From Cannabis sativa (lineage: Eukaryota > Streptophyta > Magnoliopsida > Rosales > Cannabaceae): DNA of 64,000 bases. Shown piece after piece: positions 33,550 through 45,555 of this stretch. Positions within the stretch are counted from its first letter, which is position 1, and each line of letters opens with the position of its first letter. The notes beneath the pieces are model-generated. The model was given only the letters and a program-made list of their open reading frames with translations. It did not search any database and was not told where the DNA came from. The position numbers and the translations under genes were made by a program. The DNA is taken from contig NC_083604.1 in NCBI RefSeq assembly GCF_029168945.1, positions 76,400,211 to 76,464,210 of the forward strand, in the 5' to 3' direction.

Positions 33550-34548
33550 AAGGAGAAAATCCCATATAATTAATATATGATAACTAATAGTTAGTTCAGC
33601 TGTAAATGTTTTTAATTGGTTTGTTAGTTAGTTTTATTAACTTACTTTCTGTTTTAGAACTGTTATTTCAACTTTTTTTCTTCATTGTATTAAACTCTCT
33701 ATAAATACAAGTTTCTCTCAAGATCTGAATTAACTTTTACAAAGTTTTTGAGAATTTTTTTTCTGAAACTACGTAATGTTAAGACTTTATATAGATAAAT
33801 TCTCATTTTTACAAGATCACATTATAGAAAGAAGAACTACTATCAACAAAAGAAAATCAAATATTTTGATTTACACATATCTAGTTGTGTATTGTTATTA
33901 ATTGTATGTTTTTTTTATATTATGTGCCAAGTTACGTCTACTTATTTTATTTTAAGTTTTAGTTATATTTATAATTTTTTTTCAAATGTTATAGAGTGAT
34001 ATATTTAGAAAGAATAATAATAATAATTTGAAAGCAAGAGAAATTATAATTGTGTAACAAATGTAATGTAAAATTTTAAAAAATAAAAATTAATGTTAAT
34101 AACATATAGTAAAAACAATAATAATAAATAGTCATATAACCAATCAATAACTCAATTCACAATAAAGACCCACATTCTTAATATCATAAAATATGGAAGT
34201 TATAAGAAAATGCAATATATATATTTTTTTTTGAAAAGGAAAAATGCAATATTGATGCCATCAAATAATTCTTATTTTCCTTTTCTCCTCTTGACTGAAG
34301 ACTCGAAAACATACAAACTTTGTATATATTGGCTCACATATATTCATTTAGTACTTGACCACTTATTTTCTTTAATTTGGGGCATCAATATGAATCAATC
34401 AAAAATAAATATATAAATTTTATTGAAATTAATTACGTGAGCATTCAAATATCCATATACCTTATTAAAGCCAAAATCTATCCATGAGAGCATCAAGGGC
34501 AAAATGCACATACATCTTATACTATCAATGAGAGCTATTATCCTTCAA
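33550..34548. other. Intergenic, no gene seen
   Basis: AT-rich flank of the Copia element. No gene or repeat border was recognised. Confidence 0.5.
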
Positions 34549-34923
34549 TGTCTTCAAAGAGAGTCACCACCAAGATCCTTGAGCAAAAGTTTAGAGAGCA
34601 CTTTGTGGAGCTAACCCCTTTTTCATTTACTAGAGAAACTCATATATCCCCTTTTCCACACATAACACACACATATATATACATGCTATTACTGTTATAA
34701 CCCTAAGGGGTTATTAACCAATAGGGCTTAGTGGGTCTTTTATGGTGTACTATAATTTAATGGACCAACTATAGTATTAAGGGTGCTCTCATATGCCTCT
34801 AACACATAATTAAGTTGTTAACCATTCCATTATGATTATTAGCAATATTAGGCATATAATTAATAATTGTGTATTATGGAATTAAACTTATGATTGTATT
34901 AATCCATTATAATAATTCTAACA
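34549..34923 (-). repeat. 3' LTR of the decayed Copia
   Basis: 375 bp, paired with 39651-40014, with the purine tract adjacent at 34924-34936. Confidence 0.8.
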
Positions 34924-35318
34924 TTCTCCCACTTGGACAGTAGAATCAAGCCACCATAACGATGTCTATCCTCTCATATAACGTAAACAAATAAAACATA
35001 CATAACATCATATCTAGAGGATACATATATCATGTATGAATTGACCTTGTAGATATTCAATTCAAAGCAATCATCAACAATCAATCCAAACATGCATGAG
35101 GTACAATAAAATTGAGATTATGCGCATTCATCTCGTTTTGTACCTGTCACTTCCTTGAAATACAATATATATGTATAAGCATACATATGTAACAACAATA
35201 AAGAAGTGACTTCATCATCATAATGCATGTTCTTAACAAAACACAAGCCATAAGCAATCCGTACAAAATACTAGCATGTCCAATACATAAATAACAAACT
35301 CTCAGTGAGCTTAACAAG

Positions 35319-36201
35319 CTAGGCTCCCAACAATCTCATTCGGGCAACATGTTCTAAAAATACACATATGGGTAAGCCTTTCGTTAGTGGGTCTGCTAAC
35401 ATGTTAATGCTAGGCGTGTATTCAATGGAAATAAGAGACTCTGTAACTTTCTCTTTAACAAAATAGTACTTTATGTCAATGTGTTTAGAACGGGAAGTAC
35501 TTCTAACATTTTTAGAGAAAGCTACTACTGCGGAATCATCACAATACAATTTCAGCGACCTCGAGATAGAGTCCATAATACCCAATGCTGAAATGAAGTT
35601 CCGCAACCATATTGCTTGACATGTAGCCTCATAACACGCCACGTACTCTGCCTCCATTGTTGAGGATGCTGTGAGTGTCTGTTTGACACTTTTCCACAAA
35701 ACAGCTCCTTCCGCCATCATAAAAATGTAGCCTGATGTGGATTTCTTATCATCCACACATCCTGCATAATCGGCGTCACTAAACCCAACTATATCAAGAG
35801 TGTCAGCTCGCCGATAAGTCAACATATGATCCTTGGTACCCTAAAGATACCGCATGACTTTATTAGCCACTTTCCAATGGCTAAGTCCAGGATCACTCAA
35901 GTATTTACCCAACACGCCAACAACAAAAGCAATATCAGGGTGTGCACATACTTGAGCATACATCAGGCTACCCACAAGTGATGCATAAGGAACCACGTTC
36001 ATTTTATCTCTCTCTTTATCATTTTGTAGATATTGGCCCTTTGAGAATTTATCACCTTAAACTATCGGTGCCTTTTCAGGTGAAGAAGCATGCATATTGA
36101 ATCTTTTCAAGATTCGATCAATGTAAGTTTTCTGAGATAACCGGAGAATACCTTTAGTTTTATCCCGGAGGATCTGTATTCCAAGTACATATGATATGAA
36201 G
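35319..36201 (-). pseudogene. Copia RT end and RNase H
   Basis: The open stretch 35319-35825 encodes RNase H with FSDADYAGCVDDKKSTSGY, ASSTMEAEYVA, the CDDSAVV block and TKGLPICVF near the end, in the Tnt1-like style of Copia. Upstream to 36201 the RT tail is still readable (YVLGIQILRDKTKGILRLSQ) but with stops and frameshifts. Confidence 0.8.
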
Positions 36202-36206
36202 CCTCA

Positions 36207-37708
36207 TGATGAATCCATATTTGTCTTATAAATATGATCAATTTATGTATTAATATTCTTAAATTGATTCTTTAAATTATTGATTAGTGTGATTTTAATT
36301 TGTTAGGCTATTTTAAAGACTATTCATGCATTTAGAGACTTTTGGAGGGATTTTAGCATATTTTAGTGGAAAATAGTGGAAGTCGGCGAGCTCGATTTCA
36401 CAAGATGGAACTTAATTACAAATTCAGACGATCTTAGAGGCAGAACTGGACTTAGAGCTCAACATAAAAATTTAAGATCTCGTTCTTAGCTTTCCAGAAC
36501 ATCTTGAATCGTCTAATTCCAAGTAATATCGAGAGATTTATGGTCAAAATACTATCAGTCATTACAGTAGGAAATTTCTGAAAAAAAAAATATAGCGAAA
36601 ATAAAGAGAGCTTTTCAAGTAGAGTTGCAATTTTTTTATCTTTTTTTCAAAAGATGAGTTATCTTTTCTTTTAGTGAGATATTTCCTAAAATACTATAAA
36701 TAGAATCATAATTCTAATAGGATTCATATATAACACTATAAATATGACCTTTTAGGCTACCAATGGAGGGAATGCTAAAACTACAAATTAGAGAGAGCAA
36801 GGAAGAGACAGGGAGCGCCTTCGAAGTGTTCTTCATTCTAGTTCTTTTCTTCTCCTTCTACTCTTATTAATTATTATGATTTTTATTATAATGTCTAGTT
36901 TTGAGTAGTTTTCTTTTAGTTAAGCGTTATTTCAAAACCCGAGACATGAATTCTTAATTTTATTATTGAATATTAATTTCTAGTTTCCATTATATCAAAT
37001 TTCTTCTGTTCTTCTATGTTCAATGTTATGATTATTGTTTTAATCATATTTAGATGGCTACTAGATTATGTTTTACTTTAATCTACCGTCATCTTAGGAT
37101 TACTATTCACCTAATAGTCTAGGATTCTAAGTGTTTGTGACAAATTGTCATTTTTATTTGTAATGAAGAATAGAACCTAGGTTAAATGAATTATATGCTT
37201 CATTGATTTGCTGCCTAGATTAGTATATTTCCATAAATCTCAAACCTTTATCTAAGTTAAATAAATTGCATGCTTCGTGGATTTACTGCTTTAGGTAAAA
37301 GAGTTCATTATTGAGCGCTTCGCCTTGATTACATACAATAGGAAGATTGAGATAATTGACTGCTTTAGAGTTATCTGCGGGATTAATAGTTTGATTGGAA
37401 ACTGAAATTATATTCATTAATAGGAATTAGGAATAATTGTTGAGGGTGGAGAATAACATTTAACTAGTTTCTCATATTGTAGGTTCACTTTAAATTTGTT
37501 CTTTTCTTTAATTTTTATTATTGCTATTTTTATTCTAATCATCAACCCCCCCCCCCCACCCCTTTTCTAATTCTTGTTACTAAATTGTGAATAATTAAAT
37601 AAATATAGTTCTCGTGAGCTCTACCCTTACTTACGATTATACTAAAATAATTGGAAGTATTGGAATTAAAAAAATTAGTAAATTTGTTGTGGCTTACGAC
37701 ACGCATCA
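36207..37708. mobile_element. Solo LTR, 1.5 kb, inserted in Copia RT
   Basis: Ends are TGATGAATCC and ACACGCATCA (TGATG/CATCA inverted), flanked by a perfect 5-bp duplication CCTCA (36202-36206 and 37709-37713). The Copia RT reading is interrupted exactly here, resuming on both sides (MKDLGE on one, VLGIQILRD on the other). The 1.5-kb length and TGATG start suggest a Ty3/Gypsy type, but no internal region remains to prove it. It contains a run of 12 C (37546-37557). Confidence 0.8.
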
Positions 37709-37713
37709 CCTCA

Positions 37714-39650
37714 CCAAGATCTTTCATATCAAAATGGTCATATAATAATTGCTTTGTCTCATATTACATATTTTTATCATTAGAAGCAAGCAAAATATCA
37801 TCAACATACAGTTTCAAGAAAATGAAGCTGCTCCCACTAACCTTCACATATATATACATTGATCAACTTTGTTCTCCATGAAACTATTTGCAGTGACAAT
37901 TGCATCAAACTTGAGATACCACTATCTTGATGCTTGTTTAACTCCATAAATAGGCTTATTGAGCTTGCAAACCATATGTTCCTTGCCAGGCTCCTCAAAA
38001 CCAACAGGCTGAGTCATGTAAACATCTTCATACATATCTCCATTTAGAAAGACAGTTTTCACATCCATTTGTTCAAGTTCCAAATCAAAATGAGCAACTA
38101 AAGCCATGATGATTCACAAAGAATCTTTGGTAGAGACAAGTGAGAATGTTTCTTTGAAATCAATACCTTCTCTCTGGCTATACCCTTTAGCAACAAGTCT
38201 AGCCTTATACCTTACTATTTGCCCACTTGAGATCATGCTTGATCTTGTAAACACATTTGCACCCAATGGGTCTGCAACCTTTTGGTAGGATAACTAAATT
38301 CCAAACTTTGTTTCGCGACATGGAACTTGACTCATCTGTCACCGCATTCAACCATAACTTAGATTGAGGAGTCCTCATGGCTTCTTGATAAGTAACTGGT
38401 TCAGAAGCGTCTCCCACATCATAATCATGTTCTTGCAAAAAGACAAGGTAGTCATCATGAATAGCAGGTTTGTGAGCTCTCTCTGATCTTCTCAACACAA
38501 CTTCACCACCCTCAATATTAGGATTTTCATCTTGCATATGATTCTGAGGTTCATCATGAGCTTCTGTTGGAATTGTTCAATCACAGGATCATTAGTAGGA
38601 GCGGAAGTGGAAGCAACATGCATAGGGACATAAATACGTTCTTCCCTGAATACAATTTCTATTGACCCTTGACTTGAACCAAATTCATCTTCAAAATAGA
38701 CAACTCTATCTGATTCTATCACCCTGGTGGTGTGAGAAGGATAATAGAACCTAGAACCCCTCGAACCAATATTGTAGCCTACAAAATAGCCACTAATAGT
38801 CTTCGGATCAAGCTTCTTAGATTGTGGGTTGTAGGGCCTTACTTCAGCTTTACATCCCCAAACATGAAAATGACGCAAACTCAGTTTCTTGCCTGACCAC
38901 AACTCGTATGGTGTATTTGGGACAGACTTGCTAGGCACTTGATTCAAGATATAACCATGTCAAGAAGTGTACGATTCCTCCTTTCAGCAATTCCATTTTG
39001 TTGGGGTGTCCCTGGCATTGTATATCTTGCATCAATACCACATTCCAGCAAGTATTTGGCAAAAGGCCTGGGGTTCCTTCCAGTTTCATCATAGCGCCCA
39101 TAATACTCTCTACCTCTATCGAAATTGACAACTTTAATCCCTTTTGAAGCTCAATATTTGTCTTGAAAATCTTGAAAGCATCTAAAGAATTAGATTTTTC
39201 ACGAATGAGCTCAACATGGCCATATCGGGAAAAATCATCAATGAAGGTGATAAAATATTTACAACCACCCATAGCAGGTGGAACAAAAGGCCCACATATA
39301 TCAGTATGAATAAGCTCTAACACATCTGCGCATCTGTCTGACTTACTCTTTCTAATCTTGCCAGTCAACTTTCCTTTTATACAATCAATACAGGTAGTGA
39401 AATCAGAGAAGTCAAGATCCTGAAGCACACCATCTTTCACCAATCTCTCCATTCTATCTCTAGAAATATAGCCCAAATGATTGTGCCAAAGCATGGAAGA
39501 TTTCAAATCTAATCTTGCACGTTTAGAGCCAGCAACAACATTAAGAGAACAAAAAGGACAAGAGGGAGAAGTAACACGAACAACATCAAGTAAATCAAGC
39601 TTATATAAGTTTCCACACAAAGTTCCATATATCCCTTTTTCCACACATAA
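37714..39650 (-). pseudogene. Copia integrase and RT (5' part of pol), frameshifted
   Basis: Minus-strand pieces are: 38931-39650 integrase with the HHCC zinc region (WHNHLGYIS..CIDCIKGK) and the first catalytic block (IHTDICGPF, FIDDFSRYG); 38492-38947 integrase C-terminus (VWGCKAEVRPY); 38205-38537 RT start; 37922-38107 RT ([16 protein letters not shown], GVKQASR); and a YVDDILLASND catalytic motif near 37790. Frameshifts and stops divide them. Confidence 0.8.
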
Positions 39651-40014
39651 TGTCTTCAAAGAGAATCACCACCAAGATCCTTGAGAAGAAGTCTAGAGAG
39701 CACTTTATAGAGCTAACCCTTTTTTCATTTACCACACAAACCCATATATCCCTTTTTCCACACATATATATACATGTTATTACCCTTATAACCCTAAGGG
39801 ATTCTTAACCAATAGGGCTTAGGGCGTCTTTTATGGTGTACTATAATTTAATGGGCCACCTATAGTATTAAGGGTGCTCTCATGTGCTTCTAACACATAA
39901 TTAAGTTGTTAACCATCCCATTATGGTTATTAGCAATATTAGGCACATAGTTAATGATTGTGTATTATGGAATTAAACCTATGATTGTATTAGTCCATTA
40001 CAATAATTCTAACA
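39651..40014 (-). repeat. 5' LTR of the decayed Copia
   Basis: 364 bp, paired with 34549-34923. No primer-binding site follows it on the minus strand. Confidence 0.8.
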
Positions 40015-40434
40015 AATTCAAATAAGTCATCTTTTTTCAAAAGATACAGAATTTTGTTTTTCATACAATGCAAACTCTAAATTTTTATTTCTTTCAATGA
40101 CGAAAGCATTACTGCAATTTCAAAAAGCTTGATTATTTTTCAAACGCTAGAGCACATCAGGCTTCATGCTCCAGAAAAACAATGCATCGCCCATTATAGT
40201 AAAGTTCTTCCAAAAAAATGCACTTGTTTAGTTATGCGAAGGGACAACAACAAATAAAAAGTTTATGTGATTAGAGTATCAGGAAAGAAGAAAAAAAAGA
40301 TCATACTTGTGGTCTTGGTGATAGTGTAGTTTCTTTGTATATGTTTCATTTTGCAATAAGGAATGTTATTTCACCCCTTTCTTCGACATCTGTGATGCAC
40401 CATATCAAAAGATGAACATCACTAGTTGGAAAGA
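40015..40434. other. Intergenic, no gene seen
   Basis: Short AT-rich stretch between two LTR elements. Its right end supplies the AAAGA duplication of the solo LTR. Confidence 0.5.
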
Positions 40435-42295
40435 TATTGGAATTATTTTACCAGGATTTAGATTTACTAACAAGTATGTTATTAACATCCTAAACATGAA
40501 CTTCTAAAAACGATATGAAATAAACACATATAAAGTATCAGGAACCTTACATTGGTTGCAGCGGAATATAATATCTCCTTCCACTCAGAACTCTAATCCT
40601 TGTATCCTTTCTGTAGCAGGGTATCGCCAAGATCTGAGTCTGAATCTCCTTCTCTTAAAATTGGATTCTTCACAGCCTTACACACTATGATTGAGTACCA
40701 CTTGATGTGTGTGGGCACTAACTCTTTTCACTATGTGGTTTCAGTTTTGAAGAGAGGAAGAGAGAGATAGGGTTTCGAATAGGCTAAGTGAAGGAGGCTT
40801 AAATTTTTTTAGAATGAATGAGATGCATCATCTTTTTCCTTTAGCCATCACTGTCTATTTATAGGAAACCACTTAGGGTTAGGTTAGATTTAAATAGCAT
40901 TAAAATAATGAAAAAATAAAGTGGCAAAACCCTTCCCAAGTGGCCAGCCATGGATTGTGGACCCCACTTTACAATTTTGTCATTTTTCTCATTTTTCATC
41001 TCATTTTCTCAAAAATGCCATTTTTTCAATTTAACCACTTAAATGTCAATTCTAATTATTTAATAACTAAAATTAATTATTAAATAATATTGTCATTTAA
41101 CATATTTATTAATTAGACTCAACAAAGTTTCTTAATTAATAAATAAACCCTAGATTCTCTTTTCTTCACAATTAAGTCCTAGCTTAGTGAAAATTCATAA
41201 ACTAGACACAGTCTAATTTTAAAATTATAATTGATTAATTAAAATCAATTAATTGAGTCTTACAAGTAGTATTTTCTCAACTAGTATGGGGACCATGGGC
41301 CTATATATCTGAGCTTCCAATAAGTAGATCTAGAATTTACCAAGTAAATTTACTAACTTATTAATTCCTCTTTACATCCACCATAGAACTTGAAATTGCA
41401 CTCTCAGTTATATAGAATGCTCTATATGTTCCACGATATAGATACGCTATTAGTTATCCATTGTTATAATCCCAATAATCAATGACCCTCTATAGATGAT
41501 CTACATTGTATAGGGATTAATTTACCATTACACCCGTCAATGTATTTTATCCTTAAAACACTTAGCCACCTATAAATGATATTTCAGTGAACTAGCATAA
41601 TCACTGAAATGAGTACTCAACCATTTATCTCTGTTTAGCCAAGCTTGAAGGAAATCATCATTTCACTTCTATGTCCAGAAAGAAGCTATGACTAGCGCTC
41701 CCACTCAATTGCACTACCATGTTCCCAAAATGTACGTATCACCCTGACCAATAAGTAGGCTTAACTAACAAATCAAAGAACATGAATAATACTCTTGAGA
41801 TCGAACCTAATTATGTCAGGATTAAGATTATTTGATCTAGGATCAACTAGGTAATATTGAATTGAATAGATATTACAGTTTATTTATCATATCTAATTCA
41901 AGTTCAATATCGGTCCCTTCCGATGCATACTCCATACATCCAACCCAAGCTTTACTTTAACCAATGCCCTGGAAAGGACATAGCACTTATCCAAGGTGCA
42001 AGTAAACTATGTTGTAGATTATCATATCAGTTAAATCCTGTGTACTGATAAATCTAGAAATATATATTTAATCACACAATCTTGATTACTTTCCACTGTG
42101 CTGATGACACAATAAACAAGAATATTAATGTGATAAGGGTTTGGATGAATTTATAAATCAAATAAACATATAAATGATAACATGAACCAAACGACACACT
42201 AAATAAGTGATGAAAATACTTCTGTCTCTTTATTGATAATTAAATGATAGAGATTACATTTAAATAGAGTTTTATTTAGGGCACAAAGCCCAACA
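40435..42295. mobile_element. Solo LTR, about 1.86 kb, with target duplication
   Basis: Begins TATTGG, ends AGCCCAACA, and is flanked on both sides by AAAGA (40430-40434 and 42296-42300). It is similar throughout to the LTR at 2603-4488. No internal sequence or partner LTR adjoins it, so it is a solo LTR left by recombination between two LTRs. Its first dinucleotide is TA where the relative has TG, probably a point change. Confidence 0.88.
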
Positions 42296-42349
42296 AAAGA
42301 AACATTAAGTCACTTACAATTACATAAGAAACGTGGGTGTGGCCATACG

Positions 42350-42559
42350 TTGACCTCCATTTACGGTGTTAAAATCATCAAGAAAGTAGAAACTCTAATC
42401 GACGACTCCAACAACAATCGAGAACAGCAGTTGAAACTCGAATCGACGACTCAAATTTTAATCGAGATCGATTTTCTATGCGAAGGACTCAATTTCTTAA
42501 GGAATTTGTTTCATTCGCCATCAAACTTACAATTTTTTGGAGAATTAACTTACCATGGT
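42350..42559 (+). other. Unidentified open segment ending at a possible splice donor
   Basis: A plus-strand ORF (42350-42625) has a fairly hydrophilic, balanced first 70 residues (VKIIKKVETLIDDSNNN.., EIDFLCEGLNFLRNLFHS) and becomes low-complexity after ATGGTAAGC near 42556, which looks like a splice donor. I do not recognise the protein. It could be an exon of a decayed gene, a transposon fragment or chance. Confidence 0.25.
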
Positions 42560-42625
42560 AAGCTTTTATTTATTTTTTATTTAATTAATTATTTAAATTT
42601 AAATTATTTATTAAATCATATTTAA

Positions 42626-43901
42626 TTATTTGAATAAATAATTTAACCAAATTTAATTACAGATATTTATATCTTATAACCGATTTAAGAAATCTCTCAA
42701 CTATTTGAAAGAACATCTCGATTACTTTTTAAATTCAAATATTTATCTATTGAATTAATTAATTATGGGGACGCCCTAGAATAATGGCACATGCACTGTG
42801 TCTGAACACAGTACACTGTCAACTTTTATTTTTTTTCCTATTCAATTAATTTAAGAAATAAATTATCTATTATAAGATATAAATAATTATTATTTTGACA
42901 ATTTAAAATAGATTTTTTCTAAATATCCATAAATAATTATTGTTTCGTTTATTTTAGGAAAAGAAAAGACATACATTTTAGACTATTTTATTTATCTTAA
43001 GGATATTAGATAGATTTTAGACTGCTTTATTTATATTATTGATGTTCATTCTCTTTTTTTTTTTTTTGGATGGTTGTGTTCTATGGTACAAAACTTAAGA
43101 ATCTGAATTGTTTTTAAACCTTTCAAATGAGATTATTATGGTTTATTAATAATATATATTTATTAAATAATTTTACAAAATACACCATAAATAAATTATT
43201 GTTATTGATACATAAAAATTTATGAAATTAATGATGTACATCAAAATCAATTCTCTAATTTTTCTTATTAGGCCATCATTATTTTAAAAATATTATATAT
43301 AAATATGTGATATTAATTTATAGTATTATTGTAGTAATAATATTTTGCAATTTGTAGAATACAAATTAAAAAAAAAAAACCCTAATTTTATGATAACATA
43401 TAATGCTAAGTTTAGATTTTAAGCTCAAGAAAATAATTAATTTTCTAAAGATCTTATAACTCTTGTTTTTTTAAAGGCTTTTTAATCAACTCTTGTTGAG
43501 GAACCCTAAACTATTAATAAAAAAACAACAATGTAAATAAATCATCAACTTGTTCTTCATATATAAACTTATATATATATATAAAACTTGTATATATATA
43601 AAATAAAATTATCTTTATGTAGTTGTTAGAAAAAACAAACAAAACATTAGACATCAATAATGTTTATTATTATTTAAAGATATATTGTGTCTGTATAATT
43701 TAGTGACATTATACTTTAAAGAAATATTAATAAATATTCATAGTGCTTAACTCAATATTGAATTCTATTATTTTACTTTAATAGATATTATAAAAAATTA
43801 CTAACTAATTGTAAGATAATACTTTATTGTAGCGGTAAGCACTTAAATATGTCATAACAATGCTCTATATATACTTTAGCATTTCTAAAAAAAAAAAAAA
43901 A
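42626..43901. other. Intergenic, AT-rich
   Basis: No gene or transposon border was recognised in this stretch. Confidence 0.5.
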
Positions 43902-44239
43902 GGCTAATTAACAATTTTTCTTACGAACTTTGACTTAAAAATTCTCCCTGAACTATTAAGATTGTTAAATTTAAGGACTTTTATTTAATTTTAGTAAAAA
44001 AATTCTAACATGGATGAAAGTTCAGGGGGCATGATTTAATACATATAAAAATTTGAGAGGTTGGTAGATATCAAAGTCTGAGAGCATGATTTAGTACCTG
44101 AAACAGTAAATGAAATTAGACAAAAGTCCTTAAATTTAACCATCTCCACAGTTCAGGGGAAATTTTTAACGGCCAAAAAAGTTCAGAAAATATAATTTAG
44201 TATATGTCAAAGTTCGTGAGGAAAAATCGCTAATTAGCC
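43902..44239. mobile_element. Fold-back MITE, family copy C
   Basis: Complete copy with ends GGCTAATTA and TAATTAGCC, flanked by A-runs that probably contain the target duplication. The interior is a near-palindrome of CATGATTTAGTA-like phrases. It lies about 250-600 bp upstream of the likely GBF1 transcription start. Confidence 0.7.
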
Positions 44240-44330
44240 AAAAAAAAAAATTATCAAACTCTTATCCTACATAATCTCTTAATCCAACGGCTCATGAATG
44301 ATTATGAGGCGCGTGCAATTCCCATAATTA

Positions 44331-44337
<7 letters not shown>

Positions 44338-44369
<32 letters not shown>
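44338..44369. repeat. (AAT)n microsatellite
   Basis: About ten AAT units upstream of the GBF1-like gene. Confidence 0.9.
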
Positions 44370-44373
<4 letters not shown>

Positions 44374-44486
44374 GGTTATCCATTGGATTTAAAAAAGTTT
44401 AATTTAAATTATTAAGTTGGTGGAAAATGGTGATTGTGTAATAATTCACCAGTGATATGTGGACACCTAACATCCTCATTTGTTCG

Positions 44487-44492
44487 CACGTG
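44487..44492 (+). promoter_or_regulatory. G-box upstream of the GBF1-like gene
   Basis: GCACGTGTCAT contains CACGTG and an ABRE-like ACGTGTC, just before the pyrimidine-rich leader (about 44538-44572). It is a candidate site for autoregulation by the encoded G-box binder, which is inference. Confidence 0.45.
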
Positions 44493-44519
44493 TCATCACA
44501 CGCAAACCCTAACGCCCCC

Positions 44520-45555
44520 AAACACACACACAAAACCCTTCTCTCTCTCTTTCTCTCTCTTTCCTCTCTACAATACAAGAAGCCATCTCATTGGACACCG
44601 CCACACCAGATCACACTCTCCCTCCCTTCCTCCCACGCTAGTTGAGCGCGTACCTACACGCTCCAACACAGAAGAGAACAACAAGAACAAGAAGAAGAAG
44701 ATGACCAGCCATGACTATCTATGAATGAGTGAAACAACAGAAGTGGTTCGGTTGTGAGACTTGTGTGTTTTTTGAGTGAGTAGTACTTTCACTGTAACTC
44801 CTCTTTTTATTTCGACGGCTCAGATTGGATTTACTTTCTGATCCTTAATCTTCGCCCTTCATTTCATTTTCAGTTTCTTAATTAAATACTATCGTTTCTT
44901 CCTTCCTTCTTTCGTCCCACCTGGACTTTTTTCATCTGACTCAGACTCGGAATTACTGTATTGCCCTTTCCTTCCCCATGAAACCAACAAGTCAGTTCTC
45001 TCTTTCTGTGAATTTATGGTTTCGATTTTGAATTTTTGTTTCTTTATTTGGAAATTATAAGGGGTTGATTTCGTTTTTTGTTTGTTGTTTATTTCAAATT
45101 CTGTTGGTTAATTTTAGGATTTCGGTGATAATTTTGGGGTTTTCTTTTGAATAAAGACTCAGTTTTTTTTATTTTACTTTGGATATTTGTTTGATTAGTT
45201 AATACCGTTTTTAATACTGATTCAACCAACAACCAAATCATCACAATTTATTCTTTCTATATTTGGATATGATTTTTGTTTGTGTGTGGGTGTGGGAGAG
45301 AGAGAAAGATAGAGAGTTGAGTAATAAATGTTGATGAAACTTAAACTTAATTTAAAGCCAAATGGAATTTGAGGTTTGTAGAGTTAATTCTAATTCGAAA
45401 GATTACATATTTTGATTGGGTAACATTGAATTTCATCATTGGTCTGATATAGATTTGTTAGGATCAGGTACATCATAAGCATCATCATTATTAATCAATT
45501 GGAAAGGTTACCCAGTTAGAGATTCTTCAACTAAGCAAGAGTTTTGTTAAGCATT
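44520..45555 (+). other. Probable 5' leader of the GBF1-like gene, likely with an intron
   Basis: The CT-rich tract at 44538-44572 resembles a plant 5' UTR start. Several upstream ATGs follow, including a 7-codon ORF at 44701-44724. The T-rich stretch about 44990-45470 ending TTAGGATCAG looks like an intron in the leader, with acceptor near 45468. The exact transcription start and donor cannot be fixed by eye. Confidence 0.45.

Larger units (their letters stand above)
34549..40014 (-). mobile_element. Decayed Ty1/Copia with an internal deletion and a nested solo LTR
   Basis: Two LTRs share the start TGTCTTCAAAGAGA and the end TTCTAACA on the plus strand (34549-34923 and 39651-40014). The 3' LTR is preceded on the minus strand by CCAAGTGGGAGAA, a polypurine tract. 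Between them the minus strand carries integrase, RT and RNase H in Copia order, broken by frameshifts. Gag and protease are absent: the 5' LTR joins directly to the sequence just before the integrase. A 1.5-kb solo LTR sits inside RT. No target duplication was found, so a flank may have been rearranged. Confidence 0.8.
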
